DNA of 47,168 nucleotides from Rhodospirillaceae bacterium SYSU D60007 (GCA_003574685.1 QOCQ01000032.1:1-47168); one strand, 5' to 3'; positions 1 to 7,160 are shown, counted from the first letter of the stretch. A program made the numbers and translations. The notes: a model not told the origin generated them from the letters alone.

Positions 1-374
1 ATGTGCTATCTGTTGTCATGGCGTGATCTCCGCCGGCGCGCTAACGCCGGTTGTTGCTTGTTGGTCCAAGCCGGAGATTACGCCTCCTTCAAATTCCAAC
101 CACTTCCGCGACAGCACCTCCCCCAGAGGGGAAGGGAGACAGAAGGAGACAGTTTCACGCCTGTCCATACGCCGTCCCCGGAGAGGGAAAGGGAGACAGA
201 AGGAGACAGATCCGCGCGTATCCACAAGCCTTCCCCCGGAGGGGGAAGGTGGCGCGCAGCGCCGGAAGGGGGATGCCTCAACACGCATGGCGGCGCGGGT
301 TGAGAGATCCCCCTTCCGCCCTTCGGGCACCTTCCCCCTCCGGGGGAAGGGAGACAAGAAGGAGACAGGTTCGG
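1..374. repeat. Intergenic palindromic repeat cluster (family A, copy 1)
   Basis: The first 100 bases show no gene I can support. From about 131 the region is repetitive. A short unit GGGAGACAGAAGGAGACAG occurs at about 134-152 and 191-209, with a variant at 348-368. It flanks a large palindrome at 229-350 that begins CCTTCCCCCGGAGGGGGAAGG and ends with the mirror-image CCTTCCCCCTCCGGGGGAAGG, enclosing GGCGCGCAGCGCCGG. The same palindrome recurs at 28985-29121 and 30780-30898, with a single hairpin at 6193-6213. It is therefore a dispersed REP/ERIC-like family. Its position just downstream of the minus-strand corA stop means it may also terminate that transcript. Confidence 0.8.
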
Positions 375-1412
375 CTACAGCCATTCGTTGCGGCGGAAGA
401 CGGTGTAGAGGCCGGCGCAGATGGCGGCGATCAGGCCGATGACGACGAAGTAGCCGAATTCCCATTTCAACTCGGGCATGTGCTCGAAGTTCATGCCGTA
501 GATGCCGGCCACCGCCGTGGGCACCGCGAGAATGGCAGCCCATGCCGCCAGCCGGCGCGTCGTGGTGGTCTGCTCCGCCTGGCCCCACATGATGCTGGCC
601 TCGAAAGCGAAGGCCAGCACCTCGCGCAGCATGTTGATCTCCTCCTCGACGCGCCGCACGTGGTCGGTGACGTCGCGGAACAGCGGCCGCATGGGCGGGT
701 CGATCACCAGCACCTCGGCGTGCTCCAGACGGCGGCAGACTTCGACCAGCGGCGCCACGGCATTGCGCATGTGCAGCAGGTCGCGGCGCAGGGTGTAGAC
801 CTGCTCGACATCGTCCCGCCGCAGCTTGGCCGTCAGCACGCGGTCCTCGATGGCATCGACCTGCGCCTCGATGGCCTCGGTCACCTGCATGTAGTTATCG
901 ACGATGAAATCGAGGATGCCGTAGAGCGCGTATTCCTCGCCGTGTGCCAGCACGGTGGGACAGGCTTCGACCCGCTGCCGCACGGTGGTGTACGAGGTCG
1001 AGGCGCCATGGCGCACCGACACGAGAAAGCCGCGGCCCACGAACAGATGCGTCTCGCCGAAGGCGACGTGGCCCTCCACGAGCTGCGCGGTGCGCGCCAC
1101 GATGAAGACGGAGTCGCCGTAGCGTTCCAGCTTGGGCCGCTGGTGCGCCTTGGCGGCGTCCTCGATAGCCAGCGGATGCAGGTCGAACTGCGCCTGCACG
1201 CGGGCCAGCAGCGCCGGCTCGGGCTCGTGCAGGCCGATCCAGACGAAATGGCCGGCGTGCGTCGACCATTCCCGCGCCTGCTCGACAGGGATGTCGCGCA
1301 CGCGCTTGCCGCCGGCATAGACGGCGGACGCCACCAGCCCTTGCGCTCTGGCGTCGGCGGAGAGCGGATCGGACAGGGCGACGGACTCGGGCAGAACGAC
1401 CTCGGGGTGCAC
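375..1412 (-). CDS. corA: CorA-family divalent metal cation transporter
   Basis: Predicted inner-membrane Mg2+ (possibly Co2+/Ni2+ or Zn2+) channel of the CorA family; members work as pentamers. The 345-residue length is normal. Roughly the first 280 residues are the acidic/helical cytoplasmic funnel. Two hydrophobic helices follow near residues 284-304 and 320-338, joined by a loop carrying YGMNF (GMN at about 306-308), the diagnostic selectivity motif, and the protein ends in a short basic tail RRNEWL. The ATG start begins MHPEVVLPESV; in-frame upstream sequence is not conserved-looking. It stands alone, 50 bp downstream of the unrelated Gly-rich protein gene on the same strand. Which metal it carries cannot be read from the sequence. 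Confidence 0.95.
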   Translation of the reverse strand: MHPEVVLPESVALSDPLSADARAQGLVASAVYAGGKRVRDIPVEQAREWSTHAGHFVWIGLHEPEPALLARVQAQFDLHPLAIEDAAKAHQRPKLERYGDSVFIVARTAQLVEGHVAFGETHLFVGRGFLVSVRHGASTSYTTVRQRVEACPTVLAHGEEYALYGILDFIVDNYMQVTEAIEAQVDAIEDRVLTAKLRRDDVEQVYTLRRDLLHMRNAVAPLVEVCRRLEHAEVLVIDPPMRPLFRDVTDHVRRVEEEINMLREVLAFAFEASIMWGQAEQTTTTRRLAAWAAILAVPTAVAGIYGMNFEHMPELKWEFGYFVVIGLIAAICAGLYTVFRRNEWL

Positions 1413-1462
1413 CGGCCAATCGTGCGCCAGCCTGCGCCGCGGTTCAACGATGCGATGGGCGC

Positions 1463-2623
1463 CTAGGGACCGGCCGAGCCGGCGCCGCCATCGCCACCCG
1501 AACCTGCGCCGCCGCCGCCGCCACCAACGCCGACGCCGACACCAACGCCCCCGACACCAACACCGACCCCGGCACCGACGCCGCCCGGACCAGCGCTGGC
1601 ACCAACGCCGACGCCCCCGACTCCGCCAACACTGGCGCTGACCCCAACGCCCACGCCGCCGGAACCGCCGCCAGAACTGCCGCCGCCGGAACTGCCGCCA
1701 CCACCGCTGTTGCTGCCCCCGCTGCTTCCGCTACCGCTGCTCCCACCGCTGTTGCCGCCACTGCTGCTGCCACCACTGCTGCTGCCACCACTGCTGCTGC
1801 CACCACTGCTGCTGCCACCACTGCCGCCGCCGGCACCTGAGCCGCCGCCGGAGCCCGAGCCGCCACTGCCGGAGCCCGAGCCGCCGCCGCCGTCCGAAGC
1901 CGCGGCGACACCCAGCCCGACGCTGACGCCCGGAACACCGCTCGGCGTGGTGACACCGGACGCCGCGCCGGTGCGGCTGTCGGGCCGGCCAGTCAACGAA
2001 ACGGGATGGCTGCGAACTTCCCGGACGGGCAAGGGCGGTACCACCCCGGGCGGCGCCAAGGGCGGCCGTTGCTGTGCGCGCCGCGCGGCAAGGTGCCGCG
2101 CGGCAAGGTCAGGTACTGCCGGCTGCGCCGCGGGACGCGGCCGGCGCACGATCCGGCGCTCGGCCGGCGAGGGCAGGATATCGATCGGGATGGTTGTCCG
2201 GTTGGCGATGCCCGGACCCAGCCGCGGACCGGGCGGGGCGACCGGCGGCCCAACTTCGGGCGCTCCCGTCCAGCGCGCGAATTGCGGCACGGCGATGCGG
2301 CGTGCGATCTGCGGTACCGCCGGCGGATCGGGCACGGGCACGCCCTGGCTGATGGTCGCGCGGGCAAGCGACTGCCGGCGCTCGAAGAGCTCGTCGGGCA
2401 GGGCGACCGACAGGACGGCGGACCGCACCATTTGCGGCGCGGGTGCCGGCGGCGCCACGATCTCCACCACGAGCTGACCCTGATGAGGCCCGGTCATGGC
2501 CTGCCTGCCATCGTGTGCCGGGCCCAACCGTCCGGCGATGACGATGCCAACCACGATCACGTGCAAGGCGAGGGAAACAACGACGGCGATCACCGCGCGC
2601 CGGCGCGTCTGGTCATCCCACAT
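1463..2623 (-). CDS. TonB/TolA-like single-TM protein with Gly/Ser/Val low-complexity tail
   Basis: 386 residues from an ATG at 2623 (MWDDQTRRR). The N-terminus is a short basic stretch plus one hydrophobic helix (about residues 9-29, AVIAVVVSLALHVIVVGIVI), as in TonB/TolA-type energy transducers and anchors. A segment GQLVVEIVAPPAP follows, then a Pro/Arg-rich middle, and from about residue 215 an almost pure Gly/Ser then Gly/Val/Ala tail. No TonB C-terminal beta domain is visible, so the TonB resemblance covers only the N-terminus. The tail is encoded by in-frame 15-bp tandem repeats (about 1757-1822). The start overlaps the end of the upstream gene by 11 bp, so it is translationally coupled as the third gene of a small operon. 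Function unknown; an anchored or periplasm-spanning protein is inference. Confidence 0.7.
   Translation of the reverse strand: MWDDQTRRRAVIAVVVSLALHVIVVGIVIAGRLGPAHDGRQAMTGPHQGQLVVEIVAPPAPAPQMVRSAVLSVALPDELFERRQSLARATISQGVPVPDPPAVPQIARRIAVPQFARWTGAPEVGPPVAPPGPRLGPGIANRTTIPIDILPSPAERRIVRRPRPAAQPAVPDLAARHLAARRAQQRPPLAPPGVVPPLPVREVRSHPVSLTGRPDSRTGAASGVTTPSGVPGVSVGLGVAAASDGGGGSGSGSGGSGSGGGSGAGGGSGGSSSGGSSSGGSSSGGSSSGGNSGGSSGSGSSGGSNSGGGGSSGGGSSGGGSGGVGVGVSASVGGVGGVGVGASAGPGGVGAGVGVGVGGVGVGVGVGGGGGGAGSGGDGGAGSAGP
1757..1822 (-). repeat. 15-bp in-frame minisatellite inside the Gly/Ser tail
   Basis: About four to five tandem copies of CCACTGCTGCTGCCA, read on the minus strand as Gly-Gly-Ser-Ser-Ser. 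Because the period is five codons, copy-number change would lengthen or shorten the tail without breaking the reading frame. Confidence 0.75.
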
Positions 2624-3200
2624 TGGTTGCCGGCTCCCTGGTCCGTGTTGCAGCGGACGGAATTGCGCCAACCCTAGCGTTGCCGGGCGCAGTATGGGCA
2701 AGGGGTCCGCTGCGCCCTTTCTGTGATCTTGGCGATACGGCATCCGCGCCGGCATCCACGCCGAGGGGACCGCGCACATAGTCGAGCTGAATGCGGAAGC
2801 TGCGCATGCGGCGGCGATAGCGCGCAAGGCAGGCGGAGAATTCGGCAGCGGCCCGCGCCGCCTGCTCCGGATTGCCCTGCCGTTGCCAGTATCGCACAAC
2901 CTCCAGCGCGTCCCTGGCCCGGTTGCGCTCGTGGCGCGCCGTGTTCCAGTCGCCGCAAGCGTGCTGGGCGTGCCGTCCGATCGTGAGCCACATGAGCGCC
3001 TGCGCCTCGGTGGCGAAGGCATGGTTCAGGGTCAGCAGCGCGCAGACGGCGACGCCGAGCGGCGCATCGGCGCTCCAGCCGGCGGGTGGTGCACCGAAGC
3101 CGCGCCACGCGAGCGCGCCGCGCCAGGACGGCAGCCACGGCCGGCGCACCTCGGCGCACAGTGCGGCCCACTCCAGAACCAGCGTCGAGGTCCGCCTCAT
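2613..3200 (-). CDS. Hypothetical protein, middle gene of small operon
   Basis: 195 residues from an ATG at 3200 (MRRTSTLVLEW), which overlaps the stop of the upstream 68-residue gene as ATGA, and ending 11 bp inside the downstream gene. Both overlaps argue for translational coupling and for this start; longer in-frame alternatives reach back into the previous gene. The protein is basic and Ala/Arg-rich, with one weakly hydrophobic segment (about residues 45-65, PLGVAVCALLTLNHAFATEA) and a helical, Arg-rich stretch (HERNRARDALEVVRYWQRQG). I recognise no domain. The coupled operon and the SOS-type box upstream are the only clues to its role. Confidence 0.6.
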   Translation of the reverse strand: MRRTSTLVLEWAALCAEVRRPWLPSWRGALAWRGFGAPPAGWSADAPLGVAVCALLTLNHAFATEAQALMWLTIGRHAQHACGDWNTARHERNRARDALEVVRYWQRQGNPEQAARAAAEFSACLARYRRRMRSFRIQLDYVRGPLGVDAGADAVSPRSQKGRSGPLAHTAPGNARVGAIPSAATRTREPATNVG

Positions 3201-3403
3201 GCAGGGCCGCCGCGGCCTTCGGCGGCGGCGATGGCCGCTTCGGCTATGGCGCACAGCGTCAGCATTACGCGCCGGTCGGGCCGCCGGTGGGACGGCGCAG
3301 AGGTCTGACGCCTTGCAAGCTGCGTCACCACCTTGAGTGTTGCCAGCAGCAGAGGCGCCGCAGCCGCGAGCCGGGCCTTCGCTGTCATGTCGCCGCGTCT
3401 CAT
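3197..3403 (-). CDS. Small helical protein, first gene of putative SOS-box operon
   Basis: 68 residues starting at 3403 behind GAGGGG at suitable spacing; an internal ATG at 3388 (MTAKARL) is an alternative start. The body is two Ala-rich helices (ARLAAAAPLLLATLKVVTQLAR and VMLTLCAIAEAAIAAAEGR). This resembles the short, poorly characterised proteins common in prophage and accessory operons, but I cannot assign a family. Its stop overlaps the next start (ATGA), making it the lead gene of a three-gene coupled operon. A perfect GTTC-N7-GTTC box and a 7-bp-arm palindrome lie 29-56 bp upstream of the start. Confidence 0.55.
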   Translation of the reverse strand: MRRGDMTAKARLAAAAPLLLATLKVVTQLARRQTSAPSHRRPDRRVMLTLCAIAEAAIAAAEGRGGPA

Positions 3404-3431
3404 TCAGCCCCTCGCCTTTGACTGCTCCTCG

Positions 3432-3459
3432 GTTCCATATTTGTTCTCATATTGAGAAC
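3432..3459 (-). promoter_or_regulatory. Candidate LexA/SOS box overlapping an inverted repeat
   Basis: GTTC at 3432-3435 and GTTC at 3443-3446 are separated by exactly seven bases (CATATTT), matching the alphaproteobacterial LexA-box form GTTC-N7-GTTC. Overlapping it is a perfect palindrome GTTCTCA-TAT-TGAGAAC (3443-3459). The site is AT-rich against a very GC-rich background and lies just upstream of the minus-strand small operon starting at 3403, so it sits where a promoter would be. Either half could be the real operator; binding by LexA is inference. Confidence 0.5.
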
Positions 3460-3674
3460 GGAAACGCAAAGCAAAAGTTCTCGATTTGTGGAAATTGCGG
3501 GCGAAGACGGCTCTAATGTTCGCAGCGAGAAGATGGGGAGCAGGGCGGGAATACGACCCGAGGCAATCGCGTTGGTGTCGGCAAGTCGGGGCGTTGCCGA
3601 TCAGCGGGGCGCCACCCGGCGAGAGGGCTTTCACCGCCGCACGCGGACGTGAATGCCGCCGTTTTCAGAAGCGC

Positions 3675-3701
3675 TTGACAGTGAGCGTTCGCTCATATAA
3701 A
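3675..3701 (+). promoter_or_regulatory. Strong sigma70-like promoter with embedded palindromic operator
   Basis: TTGACA at 3675-3680 and TATAAA at 3696-3701 flank a 15-bp spacer. Bases 3682-3695 of the spacer are the perfect inverted repeat TGAGCG-TT-CGCTCA, the geometry of a TetR-family operator placed to block polymerase. The downstream gene starts at 3732, about 25-30 bp from the expected transcription start. The spacer is two bases shorter than ideal, which could make it dependent on an activator that distorts DNA. Confidence 0.6.
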
Positions 3702-3731
3702 GCGACCCAACACTCGGTTTTGGAGCTTGCC

Positions 3732-4163
3732 ATGAGCTTCCTGTCCGAACTGCGGCAGGTGACGTCGCCGTCCCGTCCGCTTCATGTACGCCCGGCCCCG
3801 TGGATGCCGCGCACGGCCCATGCCGCGAGCTCCGCCACGCCGCATCCCTTCGCCAAGGCCTTCGCCTGCGCCGTGCTGACCTATGCCGTATCGACCGCCG
3901 CCCTGGTGGCGTTCGTGATGCCGCGCGTCCCGGCGGACGTGATGGCGGCCGGCTCGCTGGCCGGCGCGCTGTGCGTCTTTGCCGTCGCCAGCTTCGTACC
4001 CGCCTTCGTCACCGGAATGATCGTGCGCCAGTCGCGGCAGGTCTGGGGCGTGGCGCGTATCGCGGCGGCCTATGTGCCGCTGTTCCTGTTGATCGCGGCC
4101 TTGCAGTTGGCCCACACGCGCGAGGTCTGGCAGGCAGCCCTGCCGGCCGGCGTCGGCGGGTAA
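3732..4163 (+). CDS. Small integral membrane protein of unknown function
   Basis: 143 residues from ATG 3732 (MSFLSELRQ); longer in-frame starts would run through the promoter and were rejected. After a polar, Pro-rich head of about 40 residues there are three hydrophobic helices: about residues 42-64 (AFACAVLTYAVSTAALVAFVM), 72-96 (MAAGSLAGALCVFAVASFVPAFVTG) and 106-126 (VARIAAAYVPLFLLIAALQLA). I recognise no family. It is first in a plus-strand cluster, 52 bp ahead of the paralog-family gene at 4216, probably one transcript from the 3675-3701 promoter. Confidence 0.7.
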   Translation: MSFLSELRQVTSPSRPLHVRPAPWMPRTAHAASSATPHPFAKAFACAVLTYAVSTAALVAFVMPRVPADVMAAGSLAGALCVFAVASFVPAFVTGMIVRQSRQVWGVARIAAAYVPLFLLIAALQLAHTREVWQAALPAGVGG

Positions 4164-4215
4164 GACAGAGGCGCTGGCCGCGAACGGGGGAGGGTGCAGC
4201 GACAGGGAGGGGGTC

Positions 4216-4743
4216 ATGGCGTGGCACGTCGAGAGCAGTCCGCGTACCCACGGCTGGCCCGTGCGCAAGGGCCTGCCCGATGTCAGCGGTACGCCGCTGG
4301 GCGTGCTGCGCCGGCAGCTCGAGGCCATGCTGCCGCTGACGGCGCTCGACGGCGGCGAGGGTGCCACGGCAGCCGTGGCCGAAATCGCGCTTCGCCATGT
4401 CGAGGCCTTGCAGGACCAGGGTTGCACGAGCCTGCCGTGGCGCGTTGGCCTGTTCGGCCGTGCCCATGTCACGCAGCGCCGCCTGCCCTATCTGCATCCC
4501 GACAGCCGCGGCGCCGTGAAGTTCCTCGATCTTGAGACCGGCCGGCGCGAGAAGGCAGCGCTGCCGGCCATGTGCTACGGCGCGGCGGTCAGTATCGAGG
4601 CCGATCTCACGACCGACGGCGAGCCCGCGCTGCTGCTCTACGATGACGGCGTCTGCGCGCGCGTGCCGCCCTGGCATACGGGCAGCATCCGCGAGCTGGG
4701 GCGCTGCTGGCGTGCGCCGCGCGACCTGCGCCTGGCGCAGTAG
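4216..4743 (+). CDS. FGRAH-family protein, short form (paralog 1)
   Basis: 175 residues. It shares its whole C-terminal part with the proteins at 5374-6174 and 35019-35861. Common blocks in order are: (L/V)-x-x-FGRAH-(V/T)-T at about residues 78-87; an LP..(M)-(C/R)-(Y/F)-G block at about 116-122; a (D/E)-(V/L)-TT-x-(G/E)-x-x-x-ALLLYD core at about 130-142; then C-(A/E)-R-(V/I)-P and TGSI-RELG. It lacks the N-terminal peptidoglycan-binding-like segment of the two longer paralogs. The domain has no function I can name. The next gene, a DUF4157 relict, begins 7 bp after the stop, so the two are co-transcribed, which suggests a shared exported-effector role (inference). Confidence 0.7.
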   Translation: MAWHVESSPRTHGWPVRKGLPDVSGTPLGVLRRQLEAMLPLTALDGGEGATAAVAEIALRHVEALQDQGCTSLPWRVGLFGRAHVTQRRLPYLHPDSRGAVKFLDLETGRREKAALPAMCYGAAVSIEADLTTDGEPALLLYDDGVCARVPPWHTGSIRELGRCWRAPRDLRLAQ

Positions 4744-4750
4744 CCGCGCC

Positions 4751-5245
4751 ATGGTCAGCACCCGCCCGCTTGACGCCGTGCCTGGCCATGCCGAGGTGCT
4801 GTTTCCGCGCGCGTTCCTCTATCGCTGGCTGGCGCGCTGCAAGAGCTCGGCGCTGCCGCCCGACGTGTGCAGTTTCGCCGAGGCACGCTTCGGCGCGGCC
4901 TTCGGCGACGTACGCATCCGCACCGGCCCGGCGGCCGACGGTCTGTGCACGGTGCTGGGGGCGCGCGCCTGTACGCTGGGCTGCGACATCGTCTTTGCCG
5001 ACCGCGCCTGGGCGCCGCTGAGCGAGCAAGGCCTGCGGCTGCTGGTGCATGGCCTTGCCCAGGTCCTGCAGCAGCGCGCCGGATTTCACCTGATGCCGGT
5101 CCGCGCACCGGCGCGGCTGGTGCCCGTGGGCGATCCCGACGATGCCTGCGAGCAGGAGGCCGGGCGGCTGGCCGGCGAGGCCCTCGACGGCGGCGTGTGC
5201 TCGCCTGTCACCCCCGATACCTCCGGCGCGCTGCGCCTGTGCTGA
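4751..5245 (+). CDS. Degenerate DUF4157 (eCIS core) domain protein, HExxH lost
   Basis: 164 residues from ATG 4751, seven bases after the preceding stop. Residues about 44-108 follow the DUF4157 pattern closely: a (E)-ARFG-x-x-F-x-DVR-(I/V)-x-T start, then LGARA-(x)-T-(L/V)-G-x-DIVF, then LLVHGLAQVLQQ at 97-108. In the family that last block is HELTHVVQQ, a zinc-metallopeptidase HExxH. Here His100 is kept, but the Glu is Gly101 and the second His is Gln104, so zinc-dependent catalysis is not expected. DUF4157 is known mainly from proteins delivered by extracellular contractile injection systems and from polymorphic toxins, where it is a processing or trafficking module. The rest of the protein (Cys-containing tail) is unassigned. 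A structural role or decay are both possible. Confidence 0.75.
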   Translation: MVSTRPLDAVPGHAEVLFPRAFLYRWLARCKSSALPPDVCSFAEARFGAAFGDVRIRTGPAADGLCTVLGARACTLGCDIVFADRAWAPLSEQGLRLLVHGLAQVLQQRAGFHLMPVRAPARLVPVGDPDDACEQEAGRLAGEALDGGVCSPVTPDTSGALRLC

Positions 5246-5267
5246 ACCGCCGGACGGCGCTCGCACA

Positions 5268-5297
5268 AACACAAGAAACGCTTATCGATGCGATAGG
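5268..5297 (+). promoter_or_regulatory. Shared upstream element, copy 1 (AAGAAACGCTTATCG)
   Basis: The block ACAAGAAACGCTTATCGATGCGATAGG lies about 80 bp upstream of the paralog at 5374. Its core AAGAA-(x)-C-(x)-CTTATCG recurs at 34869-34900 and 35868-35898, each time ahead of a gene of the same set. Inferred to be a regulator-binding site or part of a common promoter; this copy is the most diverged of the three. Confidence 0.5.
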
Positions 5298-5373
5298 AAC
5301 ATTTAACCGCCGGCGTCGCGAAGGTGGCGCGCCGCCGGCGTGTTGACCTTCCCGCAAGCAAGGGGAGGTCGGG

Positions 5374-6174
5374 ATGTCGCTGCGGGGAAGGGTCGGCCGG
5401 CATGCACGTCAGGGCGGTCGGCATTGCCAGAACCGGATCGAGGACCAGCAGGCGGTCATTGCCCTGCTGAACCGTATTCCCGCCGGCGACGGCGGCGCGG
5501 GGGGCGGCCTCAACGGCAACATTGCCGGCCGCATGGTCGCCGGCATGGCGAGCGAGACACTCTATGCCGCGATCCTGCGCTTCGAGGACAAGCACTTTCC
5601 CGGACAACGCAGCGGCTTCGTCGATCCAGGCGGCGCGATGCTCAGGCGCATGCAGGACCTGGCGGCGCGCGCCGCGGCGGCAGCCAACGACAGTGCGCCC
5701 GTGCCGCTGCCGCCGATCGCGCAACCACCGACCTCGCTCGAACGGCTGCGGGCACACGTTCTCAGCGACGCCTCCTCGAAGCCGCTGACGCCCGCCCAGA
5801 AGGCCGAGTTCGCGCCGCTGGTGGCGATGGCGGTGAAGCACATCGACGATCTGATCGGGCAGGGCCACACGCGCCTGCCGTGGATGGTGGAGCTGTTCGG
5901 CCGCGCCCACACCACGCGCGATATGCTGCCCATCCGCATTTACGGCCCGCTGGAGTTCGTCATCGCAGGCGGCAAGCGGGTGCGGCGGTCGCTGCCGGAG
6001 ATGCGCTTCGGCGCGCCGGTCGACATCCTGGCCGACGTCACGACCGAGCACCTGGGCGCGCTGCTGCTCTATGACAGCGCCGTGTGCGAGCGCATCCCGC
6101 CGCACCACACCGCGATGATCCGCATGCTCGGCCAGCCCGGCCCCTGGGGCGTGCCGCGGCCGCTCGAGAGGTAA
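5374..6174 (+). CDS. FGRAH-family protein with PG-binding-like N-terminus (paralog 2)
   Basis: 266 residues from ATG 5374; the same start is conserved in paralog 3 (M-(S/A)-LRGRVGRH). Residues about 1-95 contain GRHCQN, then a helix DQQAVIALLNRIP, then LYAAILRFEDKHFPGQ and FVDPGGAMLRRM. That layout resembles the peptidoglycan-binding-1-like repeat (LLN...AIxxFQ...G.VDPGG) seen at the N-termini of secreted toxins and effectors. An acidic/Pro linker follows. Residues about 145-266 hold the family domain: FGRAHTTRDMLP, LPEMRFGAPVDI, ADVTTEHLGALLLYD, CERIPPHHT. No catalytic signature is recognisable. A 128-bp spacer with the shared element separates it from the DUF4157 relict. A cell-envelope or effector role is inference. 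Confidence 0.75.
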   Translation: MSLRGRVGRHARQGGRHCQNRIEDQQAVIALLNRIPAGDGGAGGGLNGNIAGRMVAGMASETLYAAILRFEDKHFPGQRSGFVDPGGAMLRRMQDLAARAAAAANDSAPVPLPPIAQPPTSLERLRAHVLSDASSKPLTPAQKAEFAPLVAMAVKHIDDLIGQGHTRLPWMVELFGRAHTTRDMLPIRIYGPLEFVIAGGKRVRRSLPEMRFGAPVDILADVTTEHLGALLLYDSAVCERIPPHHTAMIRMLGQPGPWGVPRPLER

Positions 6175-6192
6175 CCGGCCGGTGTTTTTTTG

Positions 6193-6220
6193 CCTTCCCC
6201 CTCCGGGGGAAGGAGGTTTT
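6193..6220 (+). terminator. Rho-independent-type terminator made from a family A hairpin
   Basis: The perfect hairpin CCTTCCCCC-TCC-GGGGGAAGG (6193-6213) is followed by AGGTTTTT, 19 bp after the stop of the plus-strand gene and 6 bp short of the convergent response-regulator stop. The stem is one arm-pair of the dispersed family A repeat, so the repeat appears to have been recruited as a terminator. The T-run lies on the plus-strand side. Confidence 0.6.
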
Positions 6221-6225
6221 TGGGG

Positions 6226-6648
6226 CTACCCGGACCGCGCGGCTCCTGCCGCGCTCATGATCCGGTGCGGTGCCGGCTCGCCGGGGCGGGCGCCTTCGAT
6301 ATCCTTCAGGGTCTGAAGCAGGCTGCGCAGCGGCACCGGCTTGGGGAAGACGCCGAACGCGCCCAGCGTGCGGGCCATCGCGAAGTGCGAGGCATCGGCG
6401 TGGCCGGACATCAGCAGCGTCACCGGCTGCGGCGCGGGCAGCGCCGCGCAGGCGCGCAGCATGTCAAGGCCGCTGCCGTCGGGCATGCACAGATCTGTCA
6501 GCACCACGTCGAACGGGCCCCTGACGCCGAGTGCGCGCAGCGCCGCGCCGACGCTGCCGGCGCCGGCTGCCTCATGGCCACGCCGGCGCAGGAAGCTGCC
6601 GAGCTCGACGACGATATCCTCCTCGTCGTCGATCACCAGGATTCTCAT
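6226..6648 (-). CDS. Single-domain response regulator (receiver domain)
   Basis: 140 residues, a stand-alone CheY-like phosphoreceiver with no output domain. Acidic pocket Asp7/Asp8 (VIDDEED), phosphoacceptor Asp52 in VVLTDLCMPDGSG, conserved Ser81 (LLMSGHAD) and Lys103 (VFPKPV) are all present, so it should be phosphorylatable. About 25 residues after the fold are unstructured. It lies 7 bp downstream of the merR-type gene and likely shares its transcript. The cognate kinase is not in the window. It probably acts through protein-protein contact. Confidence 0.9.
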   Translation of the reverse strand: MRILVIDDEEDIVVELGSFLRRRGHEAAGAGSVGAALRALGVRGPFDVVLTDLCMPDGSGLDMLRACAALPAPQPVTLLMSGHADASHFAMARTLGAFGVFPKPVPLRSLLQTLKDIEGARPGEPAPHRIMSAAGAARSG

Positions 6649-6655
6649 CGCCAGA

Positions 6656-7129
6656 TCACGATACCTGCAGCGCTTCGCGAAGCTGCGCCAGCGCCTCGCG
6701 CAGATCCTCCAGGGTGGCCACGATGTCGTCGCGCCGCTCGGCGTCGGCCGGCACCTCGGCGGCGGGATCGCCAGCCGCTGCCATCCCGACCGGACGCGGC
6801 AGCGACGTGACCAGGCGGCCGCTGGCGGTTTCCTCGTCCAGCAGGCGCTGCACGCCCTTGATGGTGTAACCCTCCTCGTAGAGCAGGCTGCGGATGCGGT
6901 GCAGCAGGTCGAGGTCCTGCTGGCGATAGTAGCGGCGTCCGCCGGCGCGCTTCACCGGGGTGATCTGCGAGAACCTGCTTTCCCAGAACCGCAGCACGTG
7001 CGGCTCGACGCCCAGCGCCAGCGCTGCATCGCCGATCGTGCACATCGCGTCGGGAGACCGCAGGGGCTGGCGGTCTCTCAAGTGGGGCGCGCTGCGGGTC
7101 ATGCTCGGCCTCATCTGTTTGCCTTTCAT
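6656..7129 (-). CDS. MerR-family transcriptional regulator
   Basis: 157 residues. The winged HTH of MerR proteins is at about residues 29-95: CTIGDAALALGVEPHVLRFWES, then the wing RAGGRRYYRQQDLDLL and the helices HRIRSLLYEEGYTIKGVQRLL. A linker and a C-terminal coiled-coil helix (about 130-155) would mediate dimerisation. There are no Cys pairs of a metal sensor and no drug-binding domain. It most resembles the short MerR proteins often found next to ihfA in Alphaproteobacteria, but ihfA is not here. Starts at 7129, 7114 and 7102 are all possible. Probably co-transcribed with the receiver protein downstream and the small membrane protein upstream. Confidence 0.9.
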   Translation of the reverse strand: MKGKQMRPSMTRSAPHLRDRQPLRSPDAMCTIGDAALALGVEPHVLRFWESRFSQITPVKRAGGRRYYRQQDLDLLHRIRSLLYEEGYTIKGVQRLLDEETASGRLVTSLPRPVGMAAAGDPAAEVPADAERRDDIVATLEDLREALAQLREALQVS

Positions 7130-7160
7130 TGATCTGACGGTGAAGCGGATGGCGGATCTT

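Noticed and set aside
51..1466. 471-codon plus-strand open frame opposite corA
   Set aside because: Antisense shadow of corA in GC-rich DNA; Arg/Gln/His-rich without any domain, while the minus strand gives a full CorA with its GMN motif.
1690..1830. Regular short repeats resembling a CRISPR or satellite
   Set aside because: Period is 15 bp without spacers and in frame with a Gly/Ser-coding tail.
3404..3634. 76-codon minus-strand frame upstream of the small operon
   Set aside because: It would cover the candidate operator and promoter region and shows no protein-like pattern or good ribosome site.
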